The translations under genes were made by a program, and so were the position numbers. A DNA stretch of 34,916 bases from Rhodococcoides fascians A44A (GTDB lineage: Bacteria > Actinomycetota > Actinomycetes > Mycobacteriales > Mycobacteriaceae), in assembly GCF_000760735.1 (NCBI RefSeq), contig NZ_JMEX01000005.1, positions 308,886 to 343,801 on the forward strand, written 5' to 3'. Shown piece by piece: positions 11,293 to 22,219 of the stretch. The notes under the pieces are model-generated. The model was not told where the DNA came from. It searched no databases and worked only from the letters and a program-made list of their open reading frames with translations. Numbering within the stretch: position 1 is the first letter of the stretch; each line of letters starts with the position of its first letter.

Positions 11293-11783
11293 CTACGATC
11301 GTGCGGGTTCAGCAGGTCCCGCTGTCTTCTCGTTCACTGTCGGGCTCTCGTCCACTATTCGAACAACCGCGTCCTTGAAAGCCATCCATCCCAACAACGC
11401 GCACTTCACGCGCGCGGGATACTTCGACACACCAGCGAAAGCGATTCCGTCACCGATGACGTCTTCGTCACCTTCGACGGTACCCCGGCTGCCGACCATC
11501 TCGTTGAACGATTCGACGATCTTCAGCGCGTCACCCACCGACTGCCCGACGACCTGATCGGTCAGCACAGACGTCGACGCCTGACTGATCGAACATCCCT
11601 GCCCGTCGTAGGACACATCGGCAACGGTGCCGTCGTCGGAGATGTGCACGCGAAGTGTCACCTCGTCGCCACACGTCGGATTGACGTGATGCACCTCGGC
11701 ACCGAACGGTTCACGTAGGCCGCGGCCGTGCGGATGCTTGTAGTGATCGAGGATCACCTCTTGATACATCTGCTCCATACGCA

Positions 11784-11784
<1 letters not shown>
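11293..11784 (-). CDS. sufU: SufU, zinc-dependent sulfurtransferase partner of SufS
   Basis: A 163-aa IscU-like protein. The zinc/sulfur ligands are C38 and D40 in NPTCGDEV, C64 in GQGCSIS and C128 in RVKCALLGW, as in Gram-positive SufU. The SufU-specific insertion lies between C64 and C128 (SRGTVEGDEDVIGDG). Known: SufU swaps its zinc ligand to take persulfide from SufS and pass it to SufBCD. Its ATG at 11784 overlaps the sufS stop (TGATG), so translation is coupled. A TTG one codon upstream is a less likely start. Full length for the family; the C-terminal tail is acidic and variable. Confidence 0.93.
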
Positions 11785-13867
<2,083 letters not shown>

Positions 13868-13896
13868 GAAATTTCCTTACGAAGTTCGTTGAATGA

Positions 13897-15114
13897 CTAG
13901 GCGCCGGTGACGGCGAGTTCGGTCTCGATCGCGGCGTCGAGACGCTCGCGGACCGCAGGAACCGGAATGCGATTGATGATCTCGTGGAAGAACCCGCGCA
14001 CGATCAAGCGTCGTGCGGCATCCTCGGAGATTCCGCGAGCGCGTAGGTAGAACAGCTGCTCGTCGTCGAAACGTCCAGTGGCGCTTGCGTGCCCGGCACC
14101 GAGAATCTCGCCGGTCTCGATTTCGAGGTTGGGAACCGAATCGGCGCGTGCACCGTCGGTGAGCACGAGGTTGCGGTTGAACTCGAACGTCGAGGTGTCC
14201 TCGGCTTCGGCGCGGATGAGGACGTCGCCGATCCAGACGGTGTGTGCGTCGACTTTCCCCGGTCCTGCTTCACCTTGCAGGGCGCCCTTGTAGAGGACGT
14301 TGGACTTGCACTTCGGCGCGGTGTGGTCCACCAGCAGCCGCTGCTCGAGATGCTGTCCGGCGTCGGCGAAGTACAGACCCAGTAGCTCGGCGTCGCCGCC
14401 CGGAGCGTCGTAGTGCACCGTCGGGCTGATTCGGACGAGATCGCCACCGAGGCTGACGTTGAAGTGCCGCAGCACTGCGTCACGACCGAGGCGGGCGTGG
14501 TGTGCCGCGACGTGCACTGCGTCGGATTCCCAGTCCTGGATCAGCACGACCGTGAGCTTCGCGCTGTCGTCGACCACGAATTCGATGTTCTCGGCGTACG
14601 TTCCACTACCGACCTGATCGATGACGACGGTCGCGACGGCGAACTTCTCGAGCCGGATCTGCAAATGCCCGTAGGCGATCGCGTCGGCACCGGGGCCGGT
14701 GACGATGATCTCGATGGGCTCGGCGACCTCGTTCTCCGAGGCGACGGTCACGACCGTCGCGTCGGAGAACGACGAGTACGCCTGCGCTGCAACGCGATCG
14801 GCGGGCACACCGGCCACACCGATCCGAGCGTCGTCGCGGGCTACGGTCTCGACGGTCACGCCGGCCGCGTCGGACACCGCGATGTTCGCGCCTGCCGTGG
14901 ACACCGCCGAGCCGTCGTGGAGCCCACGGAGGCGTCGCAGCGGCGTGAACCGCCACAGCTCGTCACGACCGGACGGAACCTCGAACGCGTTCACGTCGTA
15001 GGAGGTGAACTGGGCGCCCTTGTTGGCGACCAGCTTGGACTTGTCTTCGCGAGCCGGGTTCTCCGACGTCACTGCGTCGATCACACCGTTCGCGGGTACC
15101 GCTGGGTTGCTCAC
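13897..15114 (-). CDS. sufD: SufD, Fe-S scaffold subunit
   Basis: A 405-aa SufB paralogue. The N-terminal helical part contains the family signature DELWRFTPLRRL (51-62). The middle is a right-handed beta-helix, and the C-terminus has GHASATGRFDDEQLFYLRARG with H342 at the place of the E. coli SufD histidine implicated in iron/cluster binding at the SufB-SufD interface. Then follows the SufC-binding helix pair (SEDAARRLIVRGFFHEII). The GTG start at 15114 directly abuts the sufB TAA stop with zero spacing. Length is usual. Confidence 0.94.
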   Translation of the reverse strand: MSNPAVPANGVIDAVTSENPAREDKSKLVANKGAQFTSYDVNAFEVPSGRDELWRFTPLRRLRGLHDGSAVSTAGANIAVSDAAGVTVETVARDDARIGVAGVPADRVAAQAYSSFSDATVVTVASENEVAEPIEIIVTGPGADAIAYGHLQIRLEKFAVATVVIDQVGSGTYAENIEFVVDDSAKLTVVLIQDWESDAVHVAAHHARLGRDAVLRHFNVSLGGDLVRISPTVHYDAPGGDAELLGLYFADAGQHLEQRLLVDHTAPKCKSNVLYKGALQGEAGPGKVDAHTVWIGDVLIRAEAEDTSTFEFNRNLVLTDGARADSVPNLEIETGEILGAGHASATGRFDDEQLFYLRARGISEDAARRLIVRGFFHEIINRIPVPAVRERLDAAIETELAVTGA

Positions 15115-16560
15115 TTAACCGACCGATCCTTCCATCTGAAGCTCGATGAGCCGGTTGAGCTCGAGCGCGTATTCCATGGGTAGTTCGCGGGCGATCGGCT
15201 CCACGAAGCCGCGGACCACCATCGCCATGGCCTCGTCTTCGGTGAGACCGCGACTCATCAGGTAGAAGAGCTGGTCGTCACTGACCTTCGACACCGTCGC
15301 CTCGTGGCCCATCGACACGTCGTCTTCACGGATGTCGACGTACGGGTAGGTGTCCGAGCGCGAGATCGTATCGACCAGCAGCGCGTCGCACTTCACCGTC
15401 GAACGCGAGCCGTGCGCACCCTTGTTGATCTGGATCAGACCGCGGTAGGAGGTACGTCCGCCACCGCGAGCCACCGACTTGCTGACGATGTTCGACGACG
15501 TGTGCGGCGCGAGGTGCAGCATCTTGGAACCGGTGTCCTGATGCTGGTCCGGTCCGGCGAACGCGACCGACAGAACCTCACCCTTGGCGTACTCGCCGGT
15601 CATCCACACGGCCGGGTACTTCATGGTGACCTTGGAGCCGATGTTGCCGTCGATCCACTCCATCGTCGCACCTGCTTCTGCCTTGGCGCGCTTGGTGACC
15701 AGGTTGTACACGTTGTTGGACCAGTTCTGAATGGTCGTGTAGCGGCAACGACCACCCTTCTTCACGATGATCTCCACGACCGCCGAGTGCAGGGAGTCCG
15801 ACTTGTAGATCGGCGCCGTGCATCCCTCGACGTAGTGCACGTACGCGCCCTCGTCGACGATGATCAGCGTCCGCTCGAACTGCCCCATGTTCTCGGTGTT
15901 GATGCGGAAGTAGGCCTGCAGCGGGATGTCGACGTGCACGCCGGGCGGCACGTAGATGAACGATCCGCCGGACCACACTGCGGTGTTCAACGCGGAGAAC
16001 TTGTTGTCACCGGCAGGAATCACGGTGCCGAAGTACTCACGGAACAGCTCGGGCTGCTCCTTCAATGCCGTGTCGGTGTCGAGGAACAGCACGCCCTGAG
16101 CCTCGAGATCTTCACGGATCGAGTGGTACACGACCTCGGACTCGTACTGCGCTGCGACACCGGACACGAGGCGCTGCTTCTCTGCCTCGGGGATGCCGAG
16201 CTTGTCGTACGTGTTCTTGATGTCCTCGGGCAGGTCGTCCCACGTGGCTGCCTGCTTCTCGGACGAACGCACGAAGTACTTGATGTTGTCGAAGTCGATG
16301 CCGTCGAGGTCGGAACCCCAGTTGGGCATGGGCTTGCGGTCGAAGGTCTTGAGCGCCTTCAACCGAGCCTCCAGCATCCACTCCGGCTCGCTCTTCTTCG
16401 CGGAGATGTCCCGCACCACGGCCTCGGACAGGCCTCGCTGCGCGCTCGCGCCTGCGACGTCCGAGTCCGACCAGCCGTAGCCGTAGTTGCCGAGCGAGGC
16501 AATGGTCTCGTCCTGAGTCATCGGCACTGCTGGTGTCACCTGATCTGGTGTGACGGTCAT
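15115..16560 (-). CDS. sufB: SufB, Fe-S scaffold subunit, without intein
   Basis: A 481-aa scaffold on which the nascent cluster is built. Key residues: C247 in [12 protein letters not shown] (persulfide entry in E. coli SufB), C391 in VKCDALLVD, and H419/E420 in MGHEATVSK. The C391-E420 spacing of 29 equals that of the E. coli cluster-ligand pair. Mycobacterial SufB proteins often carry inteins; this one is continuous through C247 and C391, so there is none. The ATG at 16560 overlaps the sufR stop (ATGA), so translation of the first structural gene is coupled to the repressor. Confidence 0.96.
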   Translation of the reverse strand: MTVTPDQVTPAVPMTQDETIASLGNYGYGWSDSDVAGASAQRGLSEAVVRDISAKKSEPEWMLEARLKALKTFDRKPMPNWGSDLDGIDFDNIKYFVRSSEKQAATWDDLPEDIKNTYDKLGIPEAEKQRLVSGVAAQYESEVVYHSIREDLEAQGVLFLDTDTALKEQPELFREYFGTVIPAGDNKFSALNTAVWSGGSFIYVPPGVHVDIPLQAYFRINTENMGQFERTLIIVDEGAYVHYVEGCTAPIYKSDSLHSAVVEIIVKKGGRCRYTTIQNWSNNVYNLVTKRAKAEAGATMEWIDGNIGSKVTMKYPAVWMTGEYAKGEVLSVAFAGPDQHQDTGSKMLHLAPHTSSNIVSKSVARGGGRTSYRGLIQINKGAHGSRSTVKCDALLVDTISRSDTYPYVDIREDDVSMGHEATVSKVSDDQLFYLMSRGLTEDEAMAMVVRGFVEPIARELPMEYALELNRLIELQMEGSVG

Positions 16561-17381
16561 GCGAGCTCCTTCCGGAGGCTTGTGCGATTTCCGGTGCTGG
16601 GCTGAGCACCGGACGGGGTGGAGGGGGTGGACAGGTCGACTGGATTGGTCAGGGGTACGTGCGTGGTGCAGGCGCAGTCACCGTTGGCGATGGTGGCCAG
16701 ACGCTGCACGTGAGTACCGAGCAGCTCGGCGAAGGCCTCGCGCTCGGCGTGGCACAACTCGGGAAATTCGGATGCCACGTGCGACACCGGGCAGTGGTGC
16801 TGGCAGATCTGCACGCCGTTGCCCACGACCCGCGTCGATGCGGCGAATCCGGCAGCGGTGAACGCGTCGGCGATGCGATCTGCGGCCTCCTCGATGTCCG
16901 ACGGCTCGTCGCCGCTGATCGGTTCGAGGTCCGCGACGATCGCGTCGACTCGCTGGCGCGCGAAAGTTTCGATCGCTGCGTCTCCGCCGATCTTGCGCAG
17001 CTGCCGCATCGCGGCACCGGCCAAGTCGTCGTAGGTGTGGCCCAGCTTGTTCCGCCCGGCCGCCGTCAACTGGAAGTGCTTGGCGGGGCGGCCTCGGCCT
17101 CGTTGCCGGAGGGAGGCGGCGGGTGCGACCCGAGCTTCTCCGTTGTCGATCAGGGCTTCGAGGTGACGACGAACACCGGCCGCGCTCAGACCGAGCCTGG
17201 TGCCGATGTCCGACGCGGTGATCGGGCCCTCTTCGAGAAGTAGGGTCACCACAGCGCTTCGGGTGTGACCGTCGTGGCCGACACCGGAAGCCCCGACACC
17301 ACCGGCGGGCGTCTGAGCAGGGGCGAGTGTGCCGTTACCGGCGCTTTCGCCTGCGCGCGCCGCGGTAGTCGTGGTTTTCAC
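16557..17381 (-). CDS. sufR: SufR, Fe-S-sensing repressor of the suf operon
   Basis: A 274-aa regulator. A variable N-terminal stretch (about 1-38) precedes a winged helix-turn-helix (about 40-110: [34 protein letters not shown], a wing with [10 protein letters not shown]). The C-terminal domain carries C193, C197 and C210 (spacings 4 and 13, as I recall for the [4Fe-4S] ligands of M. tuberculosis Rv1460), plus C236 and C238. Known: holo-SufR represses suf transcription, and cluster loss under iron limitation, oxidation or NO derepresses it. I chose the GTG at 17381, since the frame upstream (to 17420) has no homologous character and the operator overlaps this start, suggesting a leaderless mRNA. 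First gene of the operon, overlapping sufB by ATGA. Confidence 0.93.
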   Translation of the reverse strand: MKTTTTAARAGESAGNGTLAPAQTPAGGVGASGVGHDGHTRSAVVTLLLEEGPITASDIGTRLGLSAAGVRRHLEALIDNGEARVAPAASLRQRGRGRPAKHFQLTAAGRNKLGHTYDDLAGAAMRQLRKIGGDAAIETFARQRVDAIVADLEPISGDEPSDIEEAADRIADAFTAAGFAASTRVVGNGVQICQHHCPVSHVASEFPELCHAEREAFAELLGTHVQRLATIANGDCACTTHVPLTNPVDLSTPSTPSGAQPSTGNRTSLRKELA

Positions 17382-17394
17382 AACACCAGTGTGA
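17378..17394. promoter_or_regulatory. SufR operator overlapping the sufR start codon
   Basis: On the minus strand the sequence reads ACACT-GGTGT-TGTGA, the ACACT-N5-TGTGA pattern that I recall for the mycobacterial SufR site. As a dyad it is TCACA-N7-TGTGA with perfect arms (17378-17382 and 17390-17394). It covers the GTG at 17381 and the presumed transcription start, so binding would block initiation of sufRBDCSUT. It also lies in the divergent region shared with mptB. Confidence 0.75.
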
Positions 17395-17542
17395 CGGAAT
17401 TGATTGCACTGGTCCAGCAAGGGTGCCCTTCTTCACCCGGTGGCGTCACCAGGGAATATCGCGCGGTGTGCTCGTGTTGGGGGCGGTCATCCGAGAGGCC
17501 GACCTCGAGCCAGTGGCGTGCATCTCGGCCGCGGGGCACCGC

Positions 17543-17548
17543 TACGCT
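17543..17548 (+). promoter_or_regulatory. -10 element TACGCT, possible leaderless start of mptB
   Basis: TACGCT (TANNNT) is followed by exactly six bases and then GTG at 17555. No Shine-Dalgarno precedes this GTG. This supports both the start choice and a transcript that begins at the start codon. Confidence 0.5.
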
Positions 17549-17554
17549 CTTTTG

Positions 17555-19303
17555 GTGCCACCGCCCGCTGACGAGCAGAACATCGAACCGAAGTCCGCGG
17601 CCTCTTCCGTCGACGTCGTGCGTCCGGTATCCGGTGTCGAGCGACGCGTCGTGCGGCCACTGCGTCGCCTGGTCGGACTGGACGCCGATCAGCGCGAGTC
17701 GAGTGTGTCGATCCTTCACGGGGACGAGGCCGAGTCACCTGGCCTGAATTCCACCGAGACCGGACAGCTCCGGAGTATCCGCAGGTTCGGCGCTGCCGGC
17801 GCGATTCTGATGGCCGTGGGTGCTCTCGGCGCGGGTGCTCAGCCGGTACTGCAGAACCCGGTTGTCGGCGTTCGGATTCTCAGCCTGCCGTCGCGAATGG
17901 CCACCACTGCACTGACGGTGACGATGACCGGCACGGTGATGGTGGTGTTGGCGTGGTTGTTGCTCGGCCGATTCGCCGTGGGGCGCCTGCGAGGGGGCAC
18001 AGCTCCGCGGCGCCTGACGCGGTCGCAGTTGGACAGAACTCTGCTGCTGTGGATTCTTCCGTTGTGTGTCGCTCCGCCGATGTTCAGCCGCGACGTCTAC
18101 TCGTATCTCGCGCAGAGCGAGATCACTGCTCGAGGCCTCGACCCCTACGAGATCGGCCCTGCCGGTGCCCTGGGCGTGGACAACGTTCTCACCAGAACGG
18201 TCCCCAACATCTGGCGCGAGACGCCTGCGCCGTACGGTCCGCTGTTTCTCTGGATGGGCCGCGGGATCACGTGGTTGACCGGTGAGAACATCGTGGCCGG
18301 GATCTTCCTGCACCGCCTACTGGCGATCGCCGGTGTCGCGCTGATCGTGTGGGCATTGCCCAGGCTCGCGAAACGATGCGGTGTGGCTGCGGTGAGCGCT
18401 CTATGGCTGGGCGCCGCGAACCCTCTCCTGCTCTTCCACCTGGTGGCCGGTATCCACAACGAAGCGCTGATGATCGGTTTGATGCTGGCGGGTACCGAGC
18501 TCGCATTGCGCGCCATCGAATCCGCGGATCCACTGAAGAAGACATCTCTGCTCCTGTTGTTGTCCGGCGCCGCTCTGATCGCACTGTCCTCGACGGTGAA
18601 GATTCCCTCTCTCATCGCGCTGGGATTCGTGGGCATGGCCCTCGCCCGCAGATGGGGAGGCAGTTTTCGGGCGGTCGCGGCGGCTGCCGCTCTGCTCGGA
18701 GCGGTGAGCATCGTCATCATCGTCGGTGTCAGCGCCGTCAGTGGTCTCGGATTCGGCTGGGTGCACACCCTCGGCACCGCGGGGGTCGTGCGGAGTTGGA
18801 TGTCCATTCCCACCATCCTCGGCCTGGGCACCGGGTTCGTCGGCGTACTTCTGGGGCTCGGTGATCACACCACCGCGGTGCTCAGCCTCACGAGACCGAT
18901 CGCCGCCCTCGTCGCCGGCTTCATCGCACTGCGAATGCTCGTTGCCGTGTTGAAGGGACGCCTGCATCCGGTCGGCGCCCTCGGTGTCTCGCTCGGCGCG
19001 CTCGTGCTGCTGTTTCCGGTCGTTCAACCCTGGTACCTGCTGTGGGCGGTCACTCCCCTCGCCGCGTGGGCGACGACGCGGGCGTTCCGCGGTCCCGCCA
19101 TCGTCTTCTCGTCGATCGTCAGTGTCATTCTCATGCCGAACGGCAGTGAGTACCTTCCGTTCCAGATCGTTCAGGCTGCGCTGATGACCATCCTGACCAT
19201 CGGCATCCTGTTCCTGCTCACCCGATCACGATTGCCGTGGCGAGGCGAGACCGGACCACCGGAACCCGGTCGGCCGGTCGGGGAATACGCTGGTTCCTCG
19301 TGA
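17555..19303 (+). CDS. mptB: MptB-like polyprenol-phosphate-mannose alpha-1,6-mannosyltransferase
   Basis: A 582-aa polytopic GT-C glycosyltransferase (Rv1459c counterpart, 591 aa). A cytoplasmic N-terminus of about 85 residues, including SILHGDEAESPGLNSTE, precedes about 12-13 hydrophobic segments. The conserved extracytoplasmic loop after the second or third helix has FSRDVYSYLAQSEI with the acidic catalytic residue typical of GT-C enzymes, then GLDPYE and APYGPLFLW. Known: MptB extends the early alpha-1,6-mannan core of lipomannan/lipoarabinomannan from polyprenyl-phosphate mannose. Start GTG at 17555; the frame is open further upstream to 17423 without homology. Its stop overlaps the next gene by GTGA, so it heads an operon with the ABC exporter. 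Divergent from sufR. Confidence 0.87.
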   Translation: MPPPADEQNIEPKSAASSVDVVRPVSGVERRVVRPLRRLVGLDADQRESSVSILHGDEAESPGLNSTETGQLRSIRRFGAAGAILMAVGALGAGAQPVLQNPVVGVRILSLPSRMATTALTVTMTGTVMVVLAWLLLGRFAVGRLRGGTAPRRLTRSQLDRTLLLWILPLCVAPPMFSRDVYSYLAQSEITARGLDPYEIGPAGALGVDNVLTRTVPNIWRETPAPYGPLFLWMGRGITWLTGENIVAGIFLHRLLAIAGVALIVWALPRLAKRCGVAAVSALWLGAANPLLLFHLVAGIHNEALMIGLMLAGTELALRAIESADPLKKTSLLLLLSGAALIALSSTVKIPSLIALGFVGMALARRWGGSFRAVAAAAALLGAVSIVIIVGVSAVSGLGFGWVHTLGTAGVVRSWMSIPTILGLGTGFVGVLLGLGDHTTAVLSLTRPIAALVAGFIALRMLVAVLKGRLHPVGALGVSLGALVLLFPVVQPWYLLWAVTPLAAWATTRAFRGPAIVFSSIVSVILMPNGSEYLPFQIVQAALMTILTIGILFLLTRSRLPWRGETGPPEPGRPVGEYAGSS

Positions 19304-20262
19304 TCGCCGGTGCGCAGACGAGAAGCGGGGTGTCGAACTCGACGCAGCCCGCAGTGCAGCTGACAGACGTGACCAAGACGTACGACGGCACCGTTGCCGT
19401 GGACGGGCTCGGATTCACCGTCGAGCGCGCCCAGGTACTCGCCCTCCTCGGACCCAACGGTGCGGGCAAGACGACGACGGTGGAGATGTGCGAGGGCTTC
19501 GTCGCCCCCGAGTCCGGCTCGGTGCGTGTGCTCGGCCTCGATCCGATCACCCAGTCCGCGCAGCTGCGGCCCCGCATCGGAGTGATGCTGCAGGGAGGCG
19601 GTGCCTACCCGGGTTCGAAAGCGGGCGAGATGTTGAAGCTCGTCGCCTCGTACTCCAACGATCCGCTGGACCCCGACTGGCTGCTGGACTGCCTTGGCCT
19701 CACACAGGCGACGAGAACCCCGTACCGGCGGCTGTCCGGCGGTCAGCAGCAACGTCTGGCGTTGGCGTGCGCCATCGTCGGCCGGCCGGAACTGGTGTTT
19801 CTCGACGAGCCGACGGCCGGGCTCGACGCGCAGGCTCGGCTGCTCGTCTGGGAGCTCGTCGATGCATTACGCCGTGACGGGGTCAGCGTCTTGTTGACCA
19901 CACATCTGATGGACGAGGCGGAGCAGCTCGCCGACGAACTCGTCATCATCGACAACGGCAAGATCGTCGCGTCCGGGACGGCATCGGAACTGACGAAGCA
20001 GGGGGCGGAGGGACGACTGCGATTCAGTGCGCCCGCCGGACTCGAGTTGTCGCTGCTCGACGCGGCCCTTCCGGCCGGCTATCACCCGGTCGAGGAAAGT
20101 GCCGGGTCGTACGCGATCGAGGGCGTGATCGAACCGTCCATACTGGTGACGGTGACGTCGTGGTGCGCCGAACAGAACGTACTGGCGACGGAACTGCAGG
20201 TGGACCAGCGAAGGCTGGAAGACGTCTTCCTCGAATTGACCGGCAGGGAGCTCAGGAAATGA
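19300..20262 (+). CDS. ABC exporter ATP-binding protein (Rv1458c-like)
   Basis: A 320-aa single-NBD ATPase of the drug/antibiotic-export (CcmA/DrrA-like) type. Walker A GPNGAGKT (51-58), signature LSGGQQQR (145-152), Walker B LVFLDEPTAGLD (165-176) and H-loop TTHLMDEAEQL are intact. The C-terminal extension (about 235-320), ending LEDVFLELTGREL, is typical of DrrA-like exporters. The GTG at 19300 overlaps the mptB stop (GTGA); a GTG ten codons on (19330) is an alternative, nearer the 313-aa length of Rv1458c. The partner permease starts in an ATGA overlap with its stop. Substrate unknown. Gene order between mptB and ctaA is the same in mycobacteria. Confidence 0.9.
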   Translation: MIAGAQTRSGVSNSTQPAVQLTDVTKTYDGTVAVDGLGFTVERAQVLALLGPNGAGKTTTVEMCEGFVAPESGSVRVLGLDPITQSAQLRPRIGVMLQGGGAYPGSKAGEMLKLVASYSNDPLDPDWLLDCLGLTQATRTPYRRLSGGQQQRLALACAIVGRPELVFLDEPTAGLDAQARLLVWELVDALRRDGVSVLLTTHLMDEAEQLADELVIIDNGKIVASGTASELTKQGAEGRLRFSAPAGLELSLLDAALPAGYHPVEESAGSYAIEGVIEPSILVTVTSWCAEQNVLATELQVDQRRLEDVFLELTGRELRK

Positions 20263-21059
20263 CGGCTCGCAAAGACGTGCGGCTCGCGAGCAACAGGTTC
20301 GCCGACGGCCTGTTCGCACCGAAACCCGAGCCCAGCTCTCCGGTCACGATGTTGTCCGCCCAGTCCATGCTCGAGCTGAAGTTGCTGCTGCGCAACGGCG
20401 AACAACTGCTGCTGACGATGTTCATTCCGATCACCCTGTTGATCGGCCTCACGCTGCTGCCACTGGGCGCCATGGGCGACGACCCCGTGAATCAGGTCGT
20501 GCCCGCGGTGATGATGGTCGCGGTGATGTCCACGGCGTTCACCGGCCAGGCCATCGCCGTCGGATTCGATCGCCGCTACGGAGCACTCAAACGGTTGGGC
20601 GCGACCCCACTGCCCAAGTGGGGAATCATCGCCGGGAAGTCCATCGCCGTTCTGCTCGTGGTGATTCTGCAGTCCGTGGTTCTCGGCGGAATCGGACTGG
20701 CCCTCGGCTGGCGGCCGGAGGTCACCGGCCTGCTGCTCGGCGCAGTCGTGATCGCGCTGGGTACGACGACGTTCGCCACCATGGGTCTGCTGCTCGGCGG
20801 CACCCTCAAGGCCGAGATCGTCCTGGCCCTCGCGAACATCCTCTGGTTCGTGATGCTGGGTATCGGGTCTCTCGTCGTACTGGCCGACGATCTGCCGACC
20901 ACCCTGCACACGATCGCTCGACTGGTGCCGTCGGGTGCGCTGGCAGAGGCACTCGGTCAGGCGGTCACCGGTTCCGTCGACTGGTTCGGAATTGCCGTTC
21001 TTCTCGGCTGGGCAGGACTGTGCGGCGTGCTCGCGAGCCGCTCGTTCCGCTTCACCTGA
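20259..21059 (+). CDS. ABC-2 type exporter permease (Rv1457c-like)
   Basis: A 266-aa membrane subunit. After a cytoplasmic N-terminus (about 45 residues) with an amphipathic MLELKLLLRNGEQLLL segment come about six hydrophobic helices (roughly 50-70, 80-105, 125-150, 160-185, 190-215, 240-262), the usual ABC-2 topology. The fifth region runs into the loop PTTLHTIARLVPSGALAEAL that is characteristic of this family. ATG at 20259 overlaps the ATPase stop (ATGA), with GGGAG upstream. It forms a half-transporter pair with the preceding gene. The substrate is not known; a lipid, glycolipid precursor or drug would suit the family. Confidence 0.9.
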   Translation: MTARKDVRLASNRFADGLFAPKPEPSSPVTMLSAQSMLELKLLLRNGEQLLLTMFIPITLLIGLTLLPLGAMGDDPVNQVVPAVMMVAVMSTAFTGQAIAVGFDRRYGALKRLGATPLPKWGIIAGKSIAVLLVVILQSVVLGGIGLALGWRPEVTGLLLGAVVIALGTTTFATMGLLLGGTLKAEIVLALANILWFVMLGIGSLVVLADDLPTTLHTIARLVPSGALAEALGQAVTGSVDWFGIAVLLGWAGLCGVLASRSFRFT

Positions 21060-21103
21060 CCGACACCGCCGGGGTCAACGACAGCGTGTAGTTGATCGCC
21101 GTC

Positions 21104-21109
21104 TACCAT
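21104..21109 (+). promoter_or_regulatory. -10 element TACCAT, possible leaderless start of ctaA
   Basis: TACCAT is followed by exactly six bases and GTG (21116), the same geometry as at mptB. No Shine-Dalgarno is seen. It would give ctaA its own transcript in addition to read-through from the exporter genes, which end 56 nt upstream. Confidence 0.5.
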
Positions 21110-21115
21110 CGCTAC

Positions 21116-22099
21116 GTGCTGTATCGAGCGTATTTGCGCATTGTCGACCGCTTGCCGTTGCCTTCGGTCCGAGCGCAGAAGATCCTGGCGTTCGTCGTCA
21201 TTCTGACTCAGGGCGGCATCGCCGTGACCGGTGCCATCGTCCGCGTCACCGCGTCGGGCCTGGGCTGCCCGACGTGGCCGCAGTGCTTTCCCGGTAGTTT
21301 CACACCCGTCGGAGTCTCGGAAGTACCGGTCCTGCACCAGGCCGTCGAATTCGGCAACCGCCTTCTGACGTTCGTCGTCGTGCTCGCCGCAGCTGCCGTC
21401 GTCCTCGCTGTCACCCGCGCCCGCAGGCGCAACAACGTGATTTTGTTCGCGTGGTTCATGCCGTTGGGAACGGTCGTTCAGGCGATCCTGGGCGGCATCA
21501 CCGTGCTGACCGGACTGTTGTGGTGGACAGTGGCAATCCACCTCCTGGCCTCGATGGCCATGGTGTGGCTCGCAACTCTCCTGTACTTCAAGGTGGCCGA
21601 ATCCGACGAGGACTCCGTCGTCGTCAAGACGGTCCCCGAACCGCTCCGCCTGTTGACCGCACTGTCCGGTGTCGTCATGGCAGGTGTGTTGGTAGCCGGA
21701 ACGATGTTGACCGGCGCCGGTCCGCATGCCGGCGACAAGAGCATCGACGAGCCCGTCCCTCGCTTCGAGGTGGAGATCGTCACGCTCGTGCATCTGCACG
21801 CACAGCTCCTCGTGGCGTACCTCGCGCTCTTGGTGGGTCTCGGGTTCGGCCTGTACGCGGTCAAGGCGACGCAGAACGTCACGACGAGGTTGAAGGTACT
21901 GGTCGCCGTGGTGGTGGCGCAGTCTCTCGTCGGAGTCGTTCAGTATCTGACCGACGTACCCGCTGCACTCGTGGCCATTCACGTGGCAGGAGCAGGCGCT
22001 ACGACCGCGGCCACCGCTGCTGTCTGGGCAGCGTGCCGAAAGCGGATACCTGCATCCGACGACACTGCCGAACACGCCGAGAAGGTCAGCCCCTCCTGA
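21116..22099 (+). CDS. ctaA: Heme A synthase (COX15/CtaA family)
   Basis: A 327-aa integral membrane oxidase with eight predicted helices that converts heme O to heme A for cytochrome aa3. The family signature GLGCPTWPQCFPGS (48-61) has the cysteine pair C51/C57 of the extracytoplasmic loop. Candidate heme-ligand histidines are H74 (LHQAVEFGNRLL), H142 (AIHLLASM), H226/H228 (VHLHAQLLVAY) and H289 (AIHVAGA). A TTG 24 nt upstream is in frame, but the GTG at 21116 fits the orthologue's N-terminus and the -10 spacing. Its partner ctaB lies 1.5 kb away on the other strand. A strong hairpin after the stop ends the transcript. Confidence 0.95.
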   Translation: MLYRAYLRIVDRLPLPSVRAQKILAFVVILTQGGIAVTGAIVRVTASGLGCPTWPQCFPGSFTPVGVSEVPVLHQAVEFGNRLLTFVVVLAAAAVVLAVTRARRRNNVILFAWFMPLGTVVQAILGGITVLTGLLWWTVAIHLLASMAMVWLATLLYFKVAESDEDSVVVKTVPEPLRLLTALSGVVMAGVLVAGTMLTGAGPHAGDKSIDEPVPRFEVEIVTLVHLHAQLLVAYLALLVGLGFGLYAVKATQNVTTRLKVLVAVVVAQSLVGVVQYLTDVPAALVAIHVAGAGATTAATAAVWAACRKRIPASDDTAEHAEKVSPS

Positions 22100-22115
22100 C
22101 CGGAGAGACACGAGA

Positions 22116-22159
22116 GGAGAGGTAGCCGGTCTCCCCCTCAGACGACCGACTACCTCTCC
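22116..22159. terminator. Bidirectional terminator hairpin after ctaA
   Basis: GGAGAGGTAG (22116-22125) pairs with CTACCTCTCC (22150-22159), and the stem continues imperfectly with CCGGTCT opposite AGACGACCG. It lies between the convergent ctaA (stop at 22099) and the 127-aa gene (stop at 22220). No long T-run, as is common for actinobacterial terminators. Confidence 0.7.
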
Positions 22160-22219
22160 CACTTAGATTTGACGGACCCGAACCCCGATCGGTTCCACCT
22201 CCACCGAAAATCTTTCGAA

